Notes under the pieces: generated by a model | Seen by the model: the letters and a program-made list of their open reading frames with translations, nothing else | What the model was told of the DNA's origin: nothing | Database searches by the model: none | NCBI RefSeq assembly: GCF_001678495.1 | Contig: NZ_JTJL01000065.1 | Location: 1 to 32,884, forward strand | Length of the DNA: 32,884 nt | Direction: 5' to 3' | Origin: Gallibacterium salpingitidis | GTDB taxonomy: Bacteria; Pseudomonadota; Gammaproteobacteria; Enterobacterales; Pasteurellaceae | In this document: positions 6,888 through 17,011 of the stretch, one piece after another | How the letters are laid out: each line of letters starts with the position of its first letter | Numbering within the stretch: the stretch's first letter is position 1 | Position numbers and translations under genes: made by a program

Positions 6888-7604
6888 ATGCTGAAATCGG
6901 ATGTCATCATGCGCAATATCATCATTAAGATCTTTAACGGACAATTTGCTGAAGGGGATCTATTACCGGGAGAGATGGAACTCGCTAATGAATTTAATGT
7001 TTCGCGCACTTCTATTCGTGCAGCATTACAAACTATTGCTAACAAAGGCGTTATTTCTATCGTGCCAAAACGTGGTAGTGTGATTAATAAAATAGAACAA
7101 TGGAATTGGTTAGATCAGGATATTTTGACCTTTTTTTCACAAGAACACATTAGTCCAACTTTATTGCAGCATCTATTAATCACGCGTTTAATTTTCGAAC
7201 CGAATATTTGTGCAATTGCTGCACTTTCTTCGACTGCACAAGATTTAATGCAAATCGAATACGGTTATCAATTAATGCAACAAAGTGTTAAAGAAAATCG
7301 CCGAGAGCTATTTATCGAAGGTGATAAGATTTTTCACAGTGCGATCGTGAATTCTTGTAAAAATCCGTTTCTTTCCTCTCTTGATGCAATGTTATCTACG
7401 GCAATGTCTATTTCATATAACCGCACTTTAGAGCAAGAATTGAGCGAATCTATTACTGCGGTTACGGTACATGGTAATTTATTAGAAGCTATTCGTCGGC
7501 GGGAAGCTGAACAAGCAAGAGAAATCTCAAAACATTTAATCACTAATGCGGTGACAAAAATTTTACCTAGTGAAGAATTACGCCATATCATTGAAAATCT
7601 CTAA
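6888..7604 (+). CDS. dgoR: GntR/FadR-family repressor of galactonate use (DgoR-like)
   Basis: This 238-residue transcription factor is divergent from the dgo operon and is likely its galactonate-responsive repressor. The N-terminal winged helix-turn-helix (about 1-70) carries GDLLPGEMELANEFNVSR and the wing KRGSVI. A WNWLDQDIL linker typical of DgoR-like proteins follows (72-80). The C-terminal FCD domain shows the metal/effector ligand pattern Asp146-x3-His150, His195 and His216. AGGAAAA precedes the ATG. In E. coli dgoR is the first gene of the operon; here it is reversed. An exact uptake-signal core lies inside the gene near 7420-7428. Family assignment is firm, and the effector is inferred from context. 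Confidence 0.9.
   Translation: MLKSDVIMRNIIIKIFNGQFAEGDLLPGEMELANEFNVSRTSIRAALQTIANKGVISIVPKRGSVINKIEQWNWLDQDILTFFSQEHISPTLLQHLLITRLIFEPNICAIAALSSTAQDLMQIEYGYQLMQQSVKENRRELFIEGDKIFHSAIVNSCKNPFLSSLDAMLSTAMSISYNRTLEQELSESITAVTVHGNLLEAIRRREAEQAREISKHLITNAVTKILPSEELRHIIENL
7420..7428 (-). repeat. Uptake signal sequence core (Haemophilus type)
   Basis: The minus strand reads AAGTGCGGT, followed by T and an AT-rich stretch (ATATGAAAT), matching the core and first flank of the Haemophilus-type DNA uptake sequence. It lies inside dgoR. It is the only exact core of this type that I found in the window. Confidence 0.6.
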
Positions 7605-7624
7605 TTTATCTACCGATACTCTAT

Positions 7625-7653
7625 TTGTCTAACCCAGCTTGAGTTGCTATCAT
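7625..7653 (+). promoter_or_regulatory. Candidate ftsK-lolA-rarA promoter
   Basis: TTGTCT (7625-7630, 4/6), a 17-base spacer and TATCAT (7648-7653, 5/6), with TGC directly before the -10 giving an extended -10. The predicted start near 7660 leaves about 42 bases of leader before the chosen ftsK ATG. The promoter's -10 lies in the centre of the 7639-7663 palindrome. Confidence 0.5.
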
Positions 7654-7663
7654 AGCAGCTCAA
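7639..7663. promoter_or_regulatory. 25-base imperfect palindrome over the ftsK promoter
   Basis: TTGAGTTGCTA (7639-7649) and TAGCAGCTCAA (7653-7663) are inverted copies around TCA with a single T/G difference. It covers the -10 and predicted start of the ftsK promoter, so it could be an operator for an unknown regulator. As RNA it would be an 11-bp hairpin, but no U tract follows, so it is a poor terminator for dgoR. It does not match the LexA box reported for E. coli ftsK. Confidence 0.5.
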
Positions 7664-7701
7664 ATTGGTGTCTAAAAATTGCAGAAAAATACACAAAAAC
7701 A

Positions 7702-10575
7702 ATGATTAATAAAATTAAGAATATCAAACTCAATAACCTCAATTTATCGCAATTCAAACAAGTTGAAATAAAGAAAGAGTACCTTAGTTCAAACCTCTAT
7801 TTATTTAATTTAGGGTTATTCCTGTTAGCTTGTTTTGGTCTGTATTTATTGGTCGCTTGGACCTCTTATCACCCAGTGGATAACGCTTGGACCATCGCCA
7901 GTAACCAAACTGTGGTGATGAATAAAGCGGGTGTTGTTGGCGCTTGGTTAATTGATATTCTGTTTGCCTTATTTGGTTCAGTGGGCAATTTAATTCCTTT
8001 TTTGGTATTTTTAATTCCTCTCTATCTATTACGTTATCACCCTATTACTGAATTTAAATGTGGTACGTTTTTAGTGCGTACCTTTGGATTTTTACTGTTT
8101 TTAAGTAGTCTGACGACTTTTGCTTCACTGTATTTACCTAATAGTCCTTATCACCTCGCTGGCGGCGTAATTGGTGCCATGATTACCCATTACACATTGC
8201 CTTTAATCGGCATTTGGTTGTTATCATTAATTGCGTTGGTTGCTATGGTCGGCGGTTTTATTTTGTCTGCTGGCACTTCTTTTATCAAAGTTTTCCCACG
8301 TTTTTACCATTGGTTAATGGCGAATGACGAACCTAAAACAACAGAAGAGGATAAAGCTGAAGCAACCGAAAAATCGTTGGCAGATTATGAGCAAATTGAA
8401 TTGCCATTACCAAAACATTTACATAAAGGGCAAGAACAAGCGGAACAAAACAGCAATACTTTCGCACATTTGCAACAAGATCAATTTGTTAATCCAACAA
8501 TCTTTGGTTTAACACCTGCAACAGCAGAACAAAACACCACGACTGATGATCATTTGGCAACTGATACTGCTACTACTGAATTAACTTCATCAACTAACAA
8601 TGATGACGATACAACATTGAACGACAATACAGAAAAAGCAGAAGATAAATTTGAGTTCCCTGTATTTGATACCAATGAGATCGCTGACTTACCAACAGTA
8701 TCTTTATCAACTAACAGTAACGTTACAGCTGTTACCGAAGAAACTACTACACTTAATCAACAAGATACGTGGCAGCAATCATTAACCACTGCAATGCCAA
8801 GTGTAAATTTAGCACCAGCAGCAAGCAATAGTACTGTTGTACAAAATACGGATGATGACGAAGAAGAGCATGAAGATTTCGATCGCTTGCGCCAAGAATT
8901 TTTGGCAATGCAACAACAAAAAGAGCAAGAGATGGTGAGCCGCGCTAAAGCATTAAATCAAGAAGGTGCCTTAGATACGCTATTAACAAAACCAGCGGAA
9001 GAGGATCATTTAGCTCAAAATACAACGCCAAACTATAAACCTTATCCGAATACATTGGTACATCCGCTGTTACAACCTGATCCTATTGCTGCCGTAAAAC
9101 CGACTACGCCATTGCCTAGCCTGGATTTATTAAATGAAGGCAAACCAATGACCACTGATATTACCGAAGCAGAAATTCAAGAAACTTCACGTCGTATTGA
9201 ACAGCAGCTGCGTAATTTTGGCGTTAAAGCGACAGTGCGTAATGTTACCATTGGCCCTGTTGTAACTCGTTATGAAATTGAATTACAGCCAGGAACAAAA
9301 GCCTCCAAAGTGACCAGTATTGATACCGATTTGGCTCGTGCCTTAATGTTCCGCTCTATTCGTATTGCGGAAGTTATTCCGGGCAAACCTTATATTGGTA
9401 TTGAAACACCAAACGATCGTCGTCATAGTGTGTTATTGCGTGAGGTGTTAAGCAGTAATGAATTCCGCCAAGCGAAATCACCACTCTCCATGGCGTTAGG
9501 GAAAGATATTAGCGGTAAAACTGTCGTTGTTGATTTGGCAAAAATGCCACATTTATTAGTTGCTGGTTCTACTGGTTCAGGTAAATCGGTCGGCGTTAAT
9601 GCCATGATTTTGAGTTTGTTATTTAAGGTTAAACCTGATGAAGTGAAATTTATTATGATCGATCCGAAACAGGTTGAACTTTCAATGTATAACGATATCC
9701 CGCATCTTCTCACTAACGTAGTTACTGATATGAATAAGGCGGCAAATGCATTACGTTGGTGTGTTGATGAAATGGAACGTCGTTATCAGTTATTAACTGC
9801 ATTGCATGTACGAAATATTGAAGGTTTTAATAGCAAAATTGACCAAGCGACAGCAATGCAATTACCGATTCCAAATCCAATTTGGCGTCCGGGCGATACG
9901 ATGGATGCAATGCCGCCAGCATTAGAAAAATTGCCGTATATTGTGGTAGTTGTCGATGAATTTGCTGATTTGATGATGATCGTTGGTAAACAAGTTGAAG
10001 AGTTAATTGCACGTCTAGCACAAAAAGCTCGTGCTATCGGTATTCATTTGATTTTGGCTACACAACGCCCTTCCGTAGATGTTATCACTGGTTTAATTAA
10101 AGCGAATATTCCAAGCCGAATTGCCTTTACTGTTGCTAGTAAAATTGATTCGCGGACAATTCTCGATCAATCTGGTGCAGAAGCGTTATTAGGTAAAGGC
10201 GATATGCTCTATTCTGGACAAGGTGATCTCATTCGGGTACATGGAGCGTATATGACTGATGATGAAGTGGTACGTGTTGCCAGCGATTGGCGCGCTAGAG
10301 GAAAACCAAATTATTTAGCGGAAATCGTAGAAAACAATGAGGAAAATGACGATACCAATAACAATGACAGCAGCGGCGATTTAGATGAAAAATTTGATGA
10401 AGCGGTGGACGTTGTCTTAAGTAGCGGTAATACTTCTGCGTCATTCTTACAACGTCGTTTAGGTTTAGGTTTCCCACGTGCAGCAAGAATTTTAGATCAA
10501 ATGGAACAACAAGGAATTCTTTCTACACCAACTAACGGTAAACGTGAAATCCTCGCCCCAAGAAATAATTATTAA
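7702..10575 (+). CDS. ftsK: DNA translocase FtsK
   Basis: A membrane-anchored, ATP-driven DNA pump at the septum that clears chromosome termini and helps XerCD resolve dimers. From the ATG at 7702 it has 957 residues. The N-terminal domain has about four membrane helices (residues 36-190). A Thr/Asn/Asp/Gln-rich linker follows to about residue 500, then the RecA-like motor with Walker A GSTGSGKS (622-629) and Walker B VVVVDE (Asp752, Glu753). The C-terminal winged-helix gamma domain (about 893-957) ends [17 protein letters not shown] and so on, the DNA-orienting part. The frame is open up to a TTG at 7639, but that codon lies inside the predicted promoter, so I prefer 7702, although no good ribosome site precedes it. 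It is shorter than E. coli FtsK because of a shorter linker, as is usual in Pasteurellaceae. lolA follows after 11 bases. Confidence 0.95.
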   Translation: MINKIKNIKLNNLNLSQFKQVEIKKEYLSSNLYLFNLGLFLLACFGLYLLVAWTSYHPVDNAWTIASNQTVVMNKAGVVGAWLIDILFALFGSVGNLIPFLVFLIPLYLLRYHPITEFKCGTFLVRTFGFLLFLSSLTTFASLYLPNSPYHLAGGVIGAMITHYTLPLIGIWLLSLIALVAMVGGFILSAGTSFIKVFPRFYHWLMANDEPKTTEEDKAEATEKSLADYEQIELPLPKHLHKGQEQAEQNSNTFAHLQQDQFVNPTIFGLTPATAEQNTTTDDHLATDTATTELTSSTNNDDDTTLNDNTEKAEDKFEFPVFDTNEIADLPTVSLSTNSNVTAVTEETTTLNQQDTWQQSLTTAMPSVNLAPAASNSTVVQNTDDDEEEHEDFDRLRQEFLAMQQQKEQEMVSRAKALNQEGALDTLLTKPAEEDHLAQNTTPNYKPYPNTLVHPLLQPDPIAAVKPTTPLPSLDLLNEGKPMTTDITEAEIQETSRRIEQQLRNFGVKATVRNVTIGPVVTRYEIELQPGTKASKVTSIDTDLARALMFRSIRIAEVIPGKPYIGIETPNDRRHSVLLREVLSSNEFRQAKSPLSMALGKDISGKTVVVDLAKMPHLLVAGSTGSGKSVGVNAMILSLLFKVKPDEVKFIMIDPKQVELSMYNDIPHLLTNVVTDMNKAANALRWCVDEMERRYQLLTALHVRNIEGFNSKIDQATAMQLPIPNPIWRPGDTMDAMPPALEKLPYIVVVVDEFADLMMIVGKQVEELIARLAQKARAIGIHLILATQRPSVDVITGLIKANIPSRIAFTVASKIDSRTILDQSGAEALLGKGDMLYSGQGDLIRVHGAYMTDDEVVRVASDWRARGKPNYLAEIVENNEENDDTNNNDSSGDLDEKFDEAVDVVLSSGNTSASFLQRRLGLGFPRAARILDQMEQQGILSTPTNGKREILAPRNNY

Positions 10576-10586
10576 AAGGAGATTGT

Positions 10587-11201
10587 ATGAAAAAATTACT
10601 GATGTTATTGATGAGTGCTGGTTTGCTTTTTACCAGCAATGCGATGGCTGATGCTAAAGCTGAATTACAACAACGTTTAAATCATATCAGTTCGCTTAGT
10701 AGTAGTTTCCAGCAACGTGTTTCTGATGCTAATGGAAAAGTAGTGCAACAAGGTGAAGGCACATTGCAGATCAAACATCCTAATTTGTTTAAGATGAAGA
10801 TCACTGCTCCACAAGAGAGCGAGATGATTTCTGATGGCAAAACATTATGGTTCTATGATCCCTTTGTCGAACAAGCAACAGCTAATTGGGTAAGCGAAGC
10901 TGTGAATAATACGCCTTTTGTATTGCTTACCAGTAATGATCAAAGCCATTGGGCACATTATCAAGTGCAACAAAAAGACGATGTTTTTACCTTAACACCA
11001 CGCAACAGCAAAAGTAATATTAAGCAATTTACTATCAGAATTAATGCTGATGGCTTACTAAACAGCTTCAGTACCATTGAGAAAGATGGACAAGCTAACT
11101 TATATATTCTACGTAATATCAACACTGCTGAATTACCTAACTCGTTATTTAAATTCACCTTACCAAAAGGGGCTGAATTAGACGATCAACGTAAAAAATA
11201 G
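10587..11201 (+). CDS. lolA: Outer-membrane lipoprotein carrier protein LolA
   Basis: This periplasmic chaperone accepts lipoproteins released by LolCDE at the inner membrane and hands them to LolB on the outer membrane. The 204-residue precursor has a clear signal peptide: MKK, a hydrophobic core, and cleavage after the Ala at 21 (SNAMA, then DAKAEL). The mature protein has the LolA pattern: a Q-Q-R-L helix, the [10 protein letters not shown] segment, [13 protein letters not shown], a [20 protein letters not shown] block (about residues 84-104) and a late [11 protein letters not shown] strand. Length matches the family. AAGGAG lies 7 bases before the ATG. It sits between ftsK and rarA, the usual gammaproteobacterial order, and probably shares their transcript. 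Confidence 0.96.
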   Translation: MKKLLMLLMSAGLLFTSNAMADAKAELQQRLNHISSLSSSFQQRVSDANGKVVQQGEGTLQIKHPNLFKMKITAPQESEMISDGKTLWFYDPFVEQATANWVSEAVNNTPFVLLTSNDQSHWAHYQVQQKDDVFTLTPRNSKSNIKQFTIRINADGLLNSFSTIEKDGQANLYILRNINTAELPNSLFKFTLPKGAELDDQRKK

Positions 11202-11209
11202 TGGGTTAT

Positions 11210-12547
11210 ATGGATAATCTCGATCTTAATTTTGCCGATGATGAGTTCCGCCCTTTAGCATCTAGAATGCGTCCTACAACGCTGGATAACTATTTTGGGC
11301 AAACACATCTATTAGGCAAAGGTAAACCGTTACGTAAGGCAATTGAAGCGGGTCACGCTCACTCAATGATTTTTTGGGGACCGCCCGGAACCGGTAAAAC
11401 TACTCTAGCGCAAATTATTGCACATCGTCTAAATGCCAAAGTGGAATATCTTTCCGCTGTTACTAGTGGTGTGAAGGATATTCGTGAAGCAATTGATCGT
11501 GCTAAACAGAATCAATTTGCCGGTCAGCAAACATTGCTGTTTGTTGATGAAGTACATCGTTTTAATAAATCGCAGCAAGATGCGTTTTTACCTTACATTG
11601 AAGATGGCACCATTATTTTTATTGGTGCTACTACTGAAAATCCTTCCTTTGAATTAAATAGTGCATTGTTGTCACGTGCTCGCGTTTATCTATTGAAATC
11701 CTTGTCAGTTGAAGAAATTGTTGAGGTATTACAACGAGCTATTTCTGATCCTAAACAAGGATATGGCAATAGCAAACTACAACTGGAAGAAGGGCTATTA
11801 ACAACGTTAGCAGAGTATGTGAATGGTGATGCTCGTTTAGCCTTAAATTGCCTAGAAATGATGGTAGATATGGCTGATGATACCCCGCAAGGCAAACAAT
11901 TAACGCAAAAATTAATGGTGGACATTTTAGGTGAACGCCAAGCTCGTTTCGATAAACAAGGCGATCGTTATTATGATTTGATTTCTGCACTGCATAAATC
12001 GGTACGCGGATCTTCACCAGACGCTGCACTTTATTGGTATGCACGTATTATTACCGCAGGCGGTGATCCTTTATATGTTGCACGACGCTTATTAGCCATT
12101 GCTTCAGAAGATATTGGTAATGCTGATACTAGAGCAATGGATGTCGCTTTAAATGCGTGGGATTGTTATACCAGAGTGGGTGCAGCAGAAGGCGAACGTG
12201 CAATTGCTCAAGCAATTGTTTATCTTGCCGCTGCGCCAAAGAGTAATGCAGTTTATTTAGCATTTAAACAGGCAAAACAACTCGCCACAGAGTATCCAGA
12301 TTTTGATGTGCCGATTCATTTGCGTAATGCACCAACACAATTAATGAAAAACTTGGGCGTTGGTAAAAATTATCGTTATGCTCACGATGAGCCAAATGCT
12401 TACGCTGCTGGAGAAAATTACTTTCCAGAGCCATTGAAAGGTACTCGTCTTTACTTCCCTAATGAACGAGGAATGGAAATCAAAATTAAGCAGAAATTAG
12501 ATTGGTTAGCACAATTGGATTTAGCTGCTACACAAAAAGATAGATAG
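11210..12547 (+). CDS. rarA: Replication-associated recombination protein RarA (MgsA)
   Basis: A cytoplasmic AAA+ ATPase related to clamp-loader subunits and eukaryotic WRNIP1, which acts at stalled replication forks. The start at the ATG at 11210 gives 445 residues. A GTG at 11201, overlapping the lolA stop, would add three residues. Motifs are [12 protein letters not shown] (20-31), Walker A GPPGTGKT (57-64), Walker B LLFVDEVH (Asp113, Glu114), a sensor-1 region [18 protein letters not shown] (about 144-161), and the tetramerisation part with [18 protein letters not shown] and [14 protein letters not shown]. Length is close to that of E. coli RarA. It is the last gene of the ftsK-lolA-rarA unit and ends at the hairpin terminator shared with lpxC. 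Confidence 0.96.
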   Translation: MDNLDLNFADDEFRPLASRMRPTTLDNYFGQTHLLGKGKPLRKAIEAGHAHSMIFWGPPGTGKTTLAQIIAHRLNAKVEYLSAVTSGVKDIREAIDRAKQNQFAGQQTLLFVDEVHRFNKSQQDAFLPYIEDGTIIFIGATTENPSFELNSALLSRARVYLLKSLSVEEIVEVLQRAISDPKQGYGNSKLQLEEGLLTTLAEYVNGDARLALNCLEMMVDMADDTPQGKQLTQKLMVDILGERQARFDKQGDRYYDLISALHKSVRGSSPDAALYWYARIITAGGDPLYVARRLLAIASEDIGNADTRAMDVALNAWDCYTRVGAAEGERAIAQAIVYLAAAPKSNAVYLAFKQAKQLATEYPDFDVPIHLRNAPTQLMKNLGVGKNYRYAHDEPNAYAAGENYFPEPLKGTRLYFPNERGMEIKIKQKLDWLAQLDLAATQKDR

Positions 12548-12575
12548 AAAAAACGCACTCGAAAGTGCGTTTTTT
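12548..12575. terminator. Bidirectional terminator between rarA and lpxC
   Basis: A perfect 12-bp inverted repeat, AAAAAACGCACT and AGTGCGTTTTTT around the loop CGAA, starts immediately after the rarA stop and lies 31 bases beyond the lpxC stop. Each strand ends in six T, so it can stop both convergent operons. The stem carries AAAGTGCGT, one base short of the uptake-signal core AAAGTGCGGT. Confidence 0.93.
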
Positions 12576-12606
12576 ATTATGGTTATAAGAGAAATTTATT
12601 AATGAA

Positions 12607-13524
12607 TTAAATTAACACTTGATTGGTCGCCAAGTAGCCTTGTGTTGCTTTTTCTTTTTCGTCGAAAGAAACAAGTTCCCAAGCTTCTTGATCAGCCAAT
12701 ACTGCACGAATCAATTTATTATTGAGATCATGTCCTGATTTATAGGCAGTAAATTCACCGATAATATTGTGTCCTGCCATATAAAGATCACCAATCGCAT
12801 CAAGCAATTTATGACGAACAAGCTCATCTTTAAAACGTAAACCTTCTTCATTCAAGATGCGGTAATCGTCTAACACGATCGCATTATCTAAACTACCACC
12901 TAATGCAAGGCCATGAGATTGTAGATATTCAATATCACGCATAAAACCGAAAGTTCTTGCGCGGCTAATTTGTTGAATAAAAGCTTTGGTCGAAAAATCT
13001 AATTGATAATGTGCCACATCATTGCTAATCGCAGGATGTTTGAAATTAATGGTGAAATCTAATTTAAAACCATTATATGGCTTAAATTCCGCCCATTTAT
13101 CGCCATCTTCAACACGAATATTTTTCTTAATACGGATAAACTTCTTCGCTGCTTCTTGTTCTTCAATGCCAGCATCTAACAATAAATAAACGAATGGACT
13201 TGCACTACCATCCATAATTGGAATTTCCGGTGCATCCACTTCGATAATAATATTGTCAATACCAAGTCCAGCTAATGCTGAATTTAGGTGCTCAACAGTT
13301 GAAATACGCACACCGTCATCATTGATCATGCAAGTACAAAGTGTTGTATCGCGGATCAAATGAGGATCAGCTGCGAATGAAACGACTTCTGGTAAATCTG
13401 TACGACAATAGATTACCCCTGTATTCACTGGTGCAGGACGTAAGGTAAGAGTTACTTTCTTACCACTATGTAGTCCAATACCTGTGACTTTAACACTTTG
13501 TTTTAACGTTCTTTGTTTAATCAT
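12607..13524 (-). CDS. lpxC: UDP-3-O-acyl-N-acetylglucosamine deacetylase
   Basis: A zinc enzyme for the committed step of lipid A synthesis, removing acetate from UDP-3-O-acyl-GlcNAc. I start it at the ATG at 13524, with GGAG 5 bases upstream, giving [10 protein letters not shown] and 305 residues as in E. coli. An upstream in-frame start at 13557 would add 11 residues with no homology. The zinc ligands His79, His238 and Asp242 and the catalytic His265 fall at the same numbers as in E. coli. Other landmarks are TVEHL (76-80), PIMDGSA (102-108) and [16 protein letters not shown] (187-202). It is the last gene of the dcw cluster, 53 bases after ftsZ, and it ends before the bidirectional terminator. 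Confidence 0.97.
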   Translation of the reverse strand: MIKQRTLKQSVKVTGIGLHSGKKVTLTLRPAPVNTGVIYCRTDLPEVVSFAADPHLIRDTTLCTCMINDDGVRISTVEHLNSALAGLGIDNIIIEVDAPEIPIMDGSASPFVYLLLDAGIEEQEAAKKFIRIKKNIRVEDGDKWAEFKPYNGFKLDFTINFKHPAISNDVAHYQLDFSTKAFIQQISRARTFGFMRDIEYLQSHGLALGGSLDNAIVLDDYRILNEEGLRFKDELVRHKLLDAIGDLYMAGHNIIGEFTAYKSGHDLNNKLIRAVLADQEAWELVSFDEKEKATQGYLATNQVLI

Positions 13525-13577
13525 AATTACTCCAGTTATCAATGAGTTATAGTTCATTGAAACTTTTCATTGTTAAA

Positions 13578-14786
13578 TTAATTTGCGTTTTCACGCAAGA
13601 ATGTTGGCAAGTCAAATAATTTTGCCTCATCTAATGCAGTTTTCTTCACTGCATTACCACTAGTTGCAGTTCCTGCTGAATTTTCTGATTTAAATTGTTC
13701 AGCACGAGTTGTGTCACCTAATGGTGGTAATTTATAACCGCCGAAAGCGTTTTTATCTTGTGCTTGTGTATTATTTGCAACAATTTCAATACGTGGTTCA
13801 CCACTGACATTACGACCACCAATTCCTGTCGCAACGATAGTAACACGTAATTCATTTTCCGGTAATTCCGGATTCACACTGGTACCGATAACCACTGTAG
13901 CATCTTCTGCAGCAAACGCATGAATAGTTTCACCAACCGCTTCAAATTCGCCCATTGCAAAATTGAAACCGCTTGTGGTGATATTAACTAATACACCTTT
14001 CGCACCAGAAATATCAATATCTTCCAATAATGGGCTAGCAATCGCATCTTGTGCCGCTTTTTCTGCACGACCATCACCTACTTCACCAGAGGCAATACCA
14101 GTTCCCATCATCGCATAACCCATTTCTGACATTACAGTTTTCACGTCAGCAAAGTCCACATTGATTAAACCCGGTGAAGTAATAATATCTGAAATACCAC
14201 GTACTGCATTACGTAATACATCATTCGCTGCTGCCAAAGCATCAAGGAAAGAGATATTTTTACCTAATACTTTTAATAATTTATCATTCGGAATAGTAAT
14301 GAGAGAGTCCACATATTTAGCCAATTCTTGGATACCAGCTTCAGCAAATTGCATACGCTTTTTACCCTCGAATTTGAATGGTTTAGTCACAACAGCAACA
14401 GTGAGAATACCTAACTCTTTCGCTACTTCGGCAATAATCGGCGCAGCACCAGTCCCGGTACCACCACCCATACCAGCAGCAATAAACACCATATCCGCAC
14501 CTTCTAACATATTGCGTAATGCTTCACGATCTTCTTCCGCTGCTTGACGACCAACTTCCGGTTTTGCACCAGCACCAAGTCCTTTAGTAATTTCAGCACC
14601 AATTTGAATGGTCTGTTGAGCCAAACTTTTACGTAGCGCTTGTGCATCAGTATTTACTGAAAAGAACTCAACTCCTTTGAATTCGTCCTGAACCATGTGG
14701 TTTAATGCGTTACCACCACCGCCACCAACGCCGATGACTTTGATAACCGCATCTTGGACTATTTCATCAATAGGCTCAAATAACAT
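13578..14786 (-). CDS. ftsZ: Cell division GTPase FtsZ
   Basis: The tubulin-like GTPase that forms the Z ring and organises the divisome. It has 402 residues. The GTPase domain has VIGVGGGGGNALNHM (17-31), the tubulin signature GGGTGTG (107-113), and the T7 loop NVDFAD (209-214), which supplies catalytic acids to the neighbouring subunit. A short variable linker (about 330-385) leads to the conserved C-terminal peptide DLPTFLRENAN, which binds FtsA and ZipA. AAGAGAGAG precedes the ATG at 14786. It lies 72 bases after ftsA. An exact Actinobacillus-type uptake core lies inside it at 13968-13976. Confidence 0.98.
   Translation of the reverse strand: MLFEPIDEIVQDAVIKVIGVGGGGGNALNHMVQDEFKGVEFFSVNTDAQALRKSLAQQTIQIGAEITKGLGAGAKPEVGRQAAEEDREALRNMLEGADMVFIAAGMGGGTGTGAAPIIAEVAKELGILTVAVVTKPFKFEGKKRMQFAEAGIQELAKYVDSLITIPNDKLLKVLGKNISFLDALAAANDVLRNAVRGISDIITSPGLINVDFADVKTVMSEMGYAMMGTGIASGEVGDGRAEKAAQDAIASPLLEDIDISGAKGVLVNITTSGFNFAMGEFEAVGETIHAFAAEDATVVIGTSVNPELPENELRVTIVATGIGGRNVSGEPRIEIVANNTQAQDKNAFGGYKLPPLGDTTRAEQFKSENSAGTATSGNAVKKTALDEAKLFDLPTFLRENAN
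13968..13976 (-). repeat. Uptake signal sequence core (Actinobacillus type)
   Basis: The minus strand reads ACAAGCGGT followed by TTCAATTTT, an exact match to the second Pasteurellaceae uptake-core variant. The usual C after the core is T here. It lies inside ftsZ and may be a chance match, since only one was found. Confidence 0.35.
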
Positions 14787-14858
14787 ATTTGCTCTCTCTT
14801 ATATAACCATTAAAAATATCATGACATTCTGTTTATTGTATGCCAAAAACCGAGAATA

Positions 14859-16157
14859 TCAAAATTCAGACTTCACTTTATCTAAAAATTTTTTAAATAA
14901 ACTGCCAATTTTGTTTGTTTTTGATAATTCTCCTGTCATTCCTTTGATTTGTGGCTGTACACCTGAAGATTGATGATAGGTATATTGTAATAAACCTAAC
15001 ACCGTTGCATATTGCGGTTTATCCACATAATCTGTCAATCCTGTGATATTGAGCGGTGTACCAATTTTCACTTGAACTTGTTGCCCAAACACTTCCGTCG
15101 CGCACTCTAGCATACCATCAATCAATGAACCACCACCAGTCAAGACAATACCGGCAATCAATTCAGAAGAGACATTTTTCTCTTTTAATTGTCTTTTCAG
15201 TTGATGCAACTCTTTATCGACCAAGGTTAATAATTCTTTATAACGTGCTGAAGTAATAATTGATAACGATTCTTTCGTTAATACTCTTGATGGACGACCG
15301 CCAATTCCCGGTACTTCAATCACTCTTTCTGCAGAATTACGTTTCTCTGGATTTGATAGTAAAACCGCACTACCGTAATTCACTTTAATATTTTCCGCAT
15401 TTGTTCTTGAAGTAAAAATACCTTGCGCCACGTCATCAGTAACACGATTTCCTGCATAAGGAATCACTTTGCTATAACGTAATGAACCATCGGTAAACAC
15501 CAAAATATCCATAGTGCCTGCGCCGATATCAATTAAACAAACACCAAGTTCTTTTTCTTCTTCACTTAATACTGAATAACTTGACGCTAATCCAGAAAAG
15601 ACAATTTCATCTACTTTTAAGCCGCTGCGCTCAACAGCTTTACGTAAATTGATTAACCAATCTTGATGACACGCAATTAAATGCGCTTGTGCAGTTAATC
15701 GAACTCCCTGCAATCCTAATGGATTTTTAATATTGGTTTGTTGATCAACGGAATATTCTTGCGGAATAGCGTGTAATAAAGTTAAACCATCGCCCACTTT
15801 AACAGAACTTGCAATGTGCATAGCATCATCAATATCTGATTGTGTGACTTCACCAGATAATGCGACAAAACCACTTTCATTTAGGCTTTGGATATGTTCG
15901 CCAGTAATTGCTAAGGTAACGCGTGCAATTAATTTTAAATCTGCGACTGATTCTGCGGCTTCAATTGCTCGTCGAATAGAGTTCACCACAGCTTCTAAAT
16001 CCGTAATACTTCCCTTATCAATTCCCTTTGATGGACAACTTCCCACACCAATGACATTTACTACACCATCAGGTAATAATTCACCAACAACTGCAATAAC
16101 TTTTGATGTGCCTATTTCCAATCCGACAATTATTTGTGGTTCATCAATTTTAGCCAT
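14859..16157 (-). CDS. ftsA: Cell division protein FtsA
   Basis: An actin-like protein that tethers FtsZ to the inner membrane and signals to FtsN and FtsW-FtsI. It has 432 residues. The phosphate-1 loop [16 protein letters not shown] (10-25), the SHS2-containing 1C domain region (about 85-165), phosphate-2 [14 protein letters not shown] (about 208-221) and the adenosine motif [12 protein letters not shown] (about 346-357) are visible. The C-terminal amphipathic membrane helix is [16 protein letters not shown]. It starts 5 bases after the ftsQ stop, with only a weak ribosome site, which suggests translational coupling. Length and motifs are normal for the family. Confidence 0.97.
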   Translation of the reverse strand: MAKIDEPQIIVGLEIGTSKVIAVVGELLPDGVVNVIGVGSCPSKGIDKGSITDLEAVVNSIRRAIEAAESVADLKLIARVTLAITGEHIQSLNESGFVALSGEVTQSDIDDAMHIASSVKVGDGLTLLHAIPQEYSVDQQTNIKNPLGLQGVRLTAQAHLIACHQDWLINLRKAVERSGLKVDEIVFSGLASSYSVLSEEEKELGVCLIDIGAGTMDILVFTDGSLRYSKVIPYAGNRVTDDVAQGIFTSRTNAENIKVNYGSAVLLSNPEKRNSAERVIEVPGIGGRPSRVLTKESLSIITSARYKELLTLVDKELHQLKRQLKEKNVSSELIAGIVLTGGGSLIDGMLECATEVFGQQVQVKIGTPLNITGLTDYVDKPQYATVLGLLQYTYHQSSGVQPQIKGMTGELSKTNKIGSLFKKFLDKVKSEF

Positions 16158-16162
16158 AATTA

Positions 16163-17011
16163 TTATTCACTTTTATTTTGTGTGTTTTCTGTATTTTGTG
16201 GGGCATCAGCAAAACTTACTGCCGCTCCAGTATTATATCGCAAATCAATATAAGCAATTTTCTTATTCTCTGGGATTTCAATTTGTGGATAAATCGTTAG
16301 AAAGCGATCAATTTTATCTTTCCACTCACCGCGCCCTAATTTCAATATAATATCATTAGATAAGGTTACGTTCCACGAACCTCTATCATCAATTGTCACA
16401 AATTTTAACGTTATATTTTTGCCTTGCAGAATTTTACTTAAATCATACCAAGTTTTAAGAACTGTCACGCCCTGAAAATCAGGTCCTGATAAATGCGGTA
16501 AATTATCATCATTAATCTTCCCTTTTGGTAAACTAAAAATCGTACCATCGGAAGTTAAATAATTTACATCATTCCATTTTGCAGCAGGAATATATTCTGT
16601 CACACTAATATTTAATTGTGCTGGCCAGATTTTGCGAATCGAGATTGACTTAATCCAGGAGAGCGATTCAAACATTTTCTCAATCGATTCAACATCTTGT
16701 CCAAAATAACCTCTTAACCCTTGATGACTATCAGCATATTTTTTCAACATCTCACGTACATCATCATTTGTGGTAAATAAAGGATTTCCCTTTAAATTAA
16801 ATGAATGAATTGGTGACGGATCGAGCTTTTCTAAAAACTCCATACGGTGAGAATAGCCATAATAGGCTATTCCCGCGATCACAATATACAAAATCAGTCT
16901 TAGCCAACCTTTCAAACTAATGAAAGGTTCACTCTTCTCTGGTTTACCATAATAGGAAACAGAAGAGCGGCTATAATTGGTGCGAGAGGCGTATTTTGTA
17001 CGGTTTCTCAT
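16163..17011 (-). CDS. ftsQ: Cell division protein FtsQ
   Basis: A single-pass inner-membrane protein that joins FtsL and FtsB and links early and late divisome parts. Its 282 residues comprise a basic cytoplasmic tail (1-36), one membrane helix (about 37-53) and a periplasmic POTRA domain (about 70-140, with F-N-L-K-G-N and the [15 protein letters not shown] segment), followed by the beta domain containing [19 protein letters not shown]. The start overlaps the ddlB stop in an ATGA, so the two are coupled. The C-terminal tail after about residue 265 is polar and poorly conserved. Order between ddlB and ftsA is the standard one. Confidence 0.96.
   Translation of the reverse strand: MRNRTKYASRTNYSRSSVSYYGKPEKSEPFISLKGWLRLILYIVIAGIAYYGYSHRMEFLEKLDPSPIHSFNLKGNPLFTTNDDVREMLKKYADSHQGLRGYFGQDVESIEKMFESLSWIKSISIRKIWPAQLNISVTEYIPAAKWNDVNYLTSDGTIFSLPKGKINDDNLPHLSGPDFQGVTVLKTWYDLSKILQGKNITLKFVTIDDRGSWNVTLSNDIILKLGRGEWKDKIDRFLTIYPQIEIPENKKIAYIDLRYNTGAAVSFADAPQNTENTQNKSE

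Noticed and set aside
6797..7045. Minus-strand open frame over the start of dgoR
   Set aside because: It lies antisense to a well-supported regulator gene and has no recognisable protein features.
7639..7663. Palindrome as a rho-independent terminator for dgoR
   Set aside because: No U tract follows the hairpin on the plus strand; a promoter/operator role fits better.
7639..7701. 21-codon N-terminal extension of FtsK from a TTG
   Set aside because: The TTG lies in the predicted promoter and palindrome, and the extra residues look unlike FtsK.
14161..14547. 128-codon plus-strand open frame inside ftsZ
   Set aside because: Antisense shadow of ftsZ; low-complexity composition rich in Pro, Ala and Ser.
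15814..16350. 178-codon plus-strand open frame across ftsA and ftsQ
   Set aside because: Antisense to two conserved division genes, spans their junction, and resembles no protein family I know.
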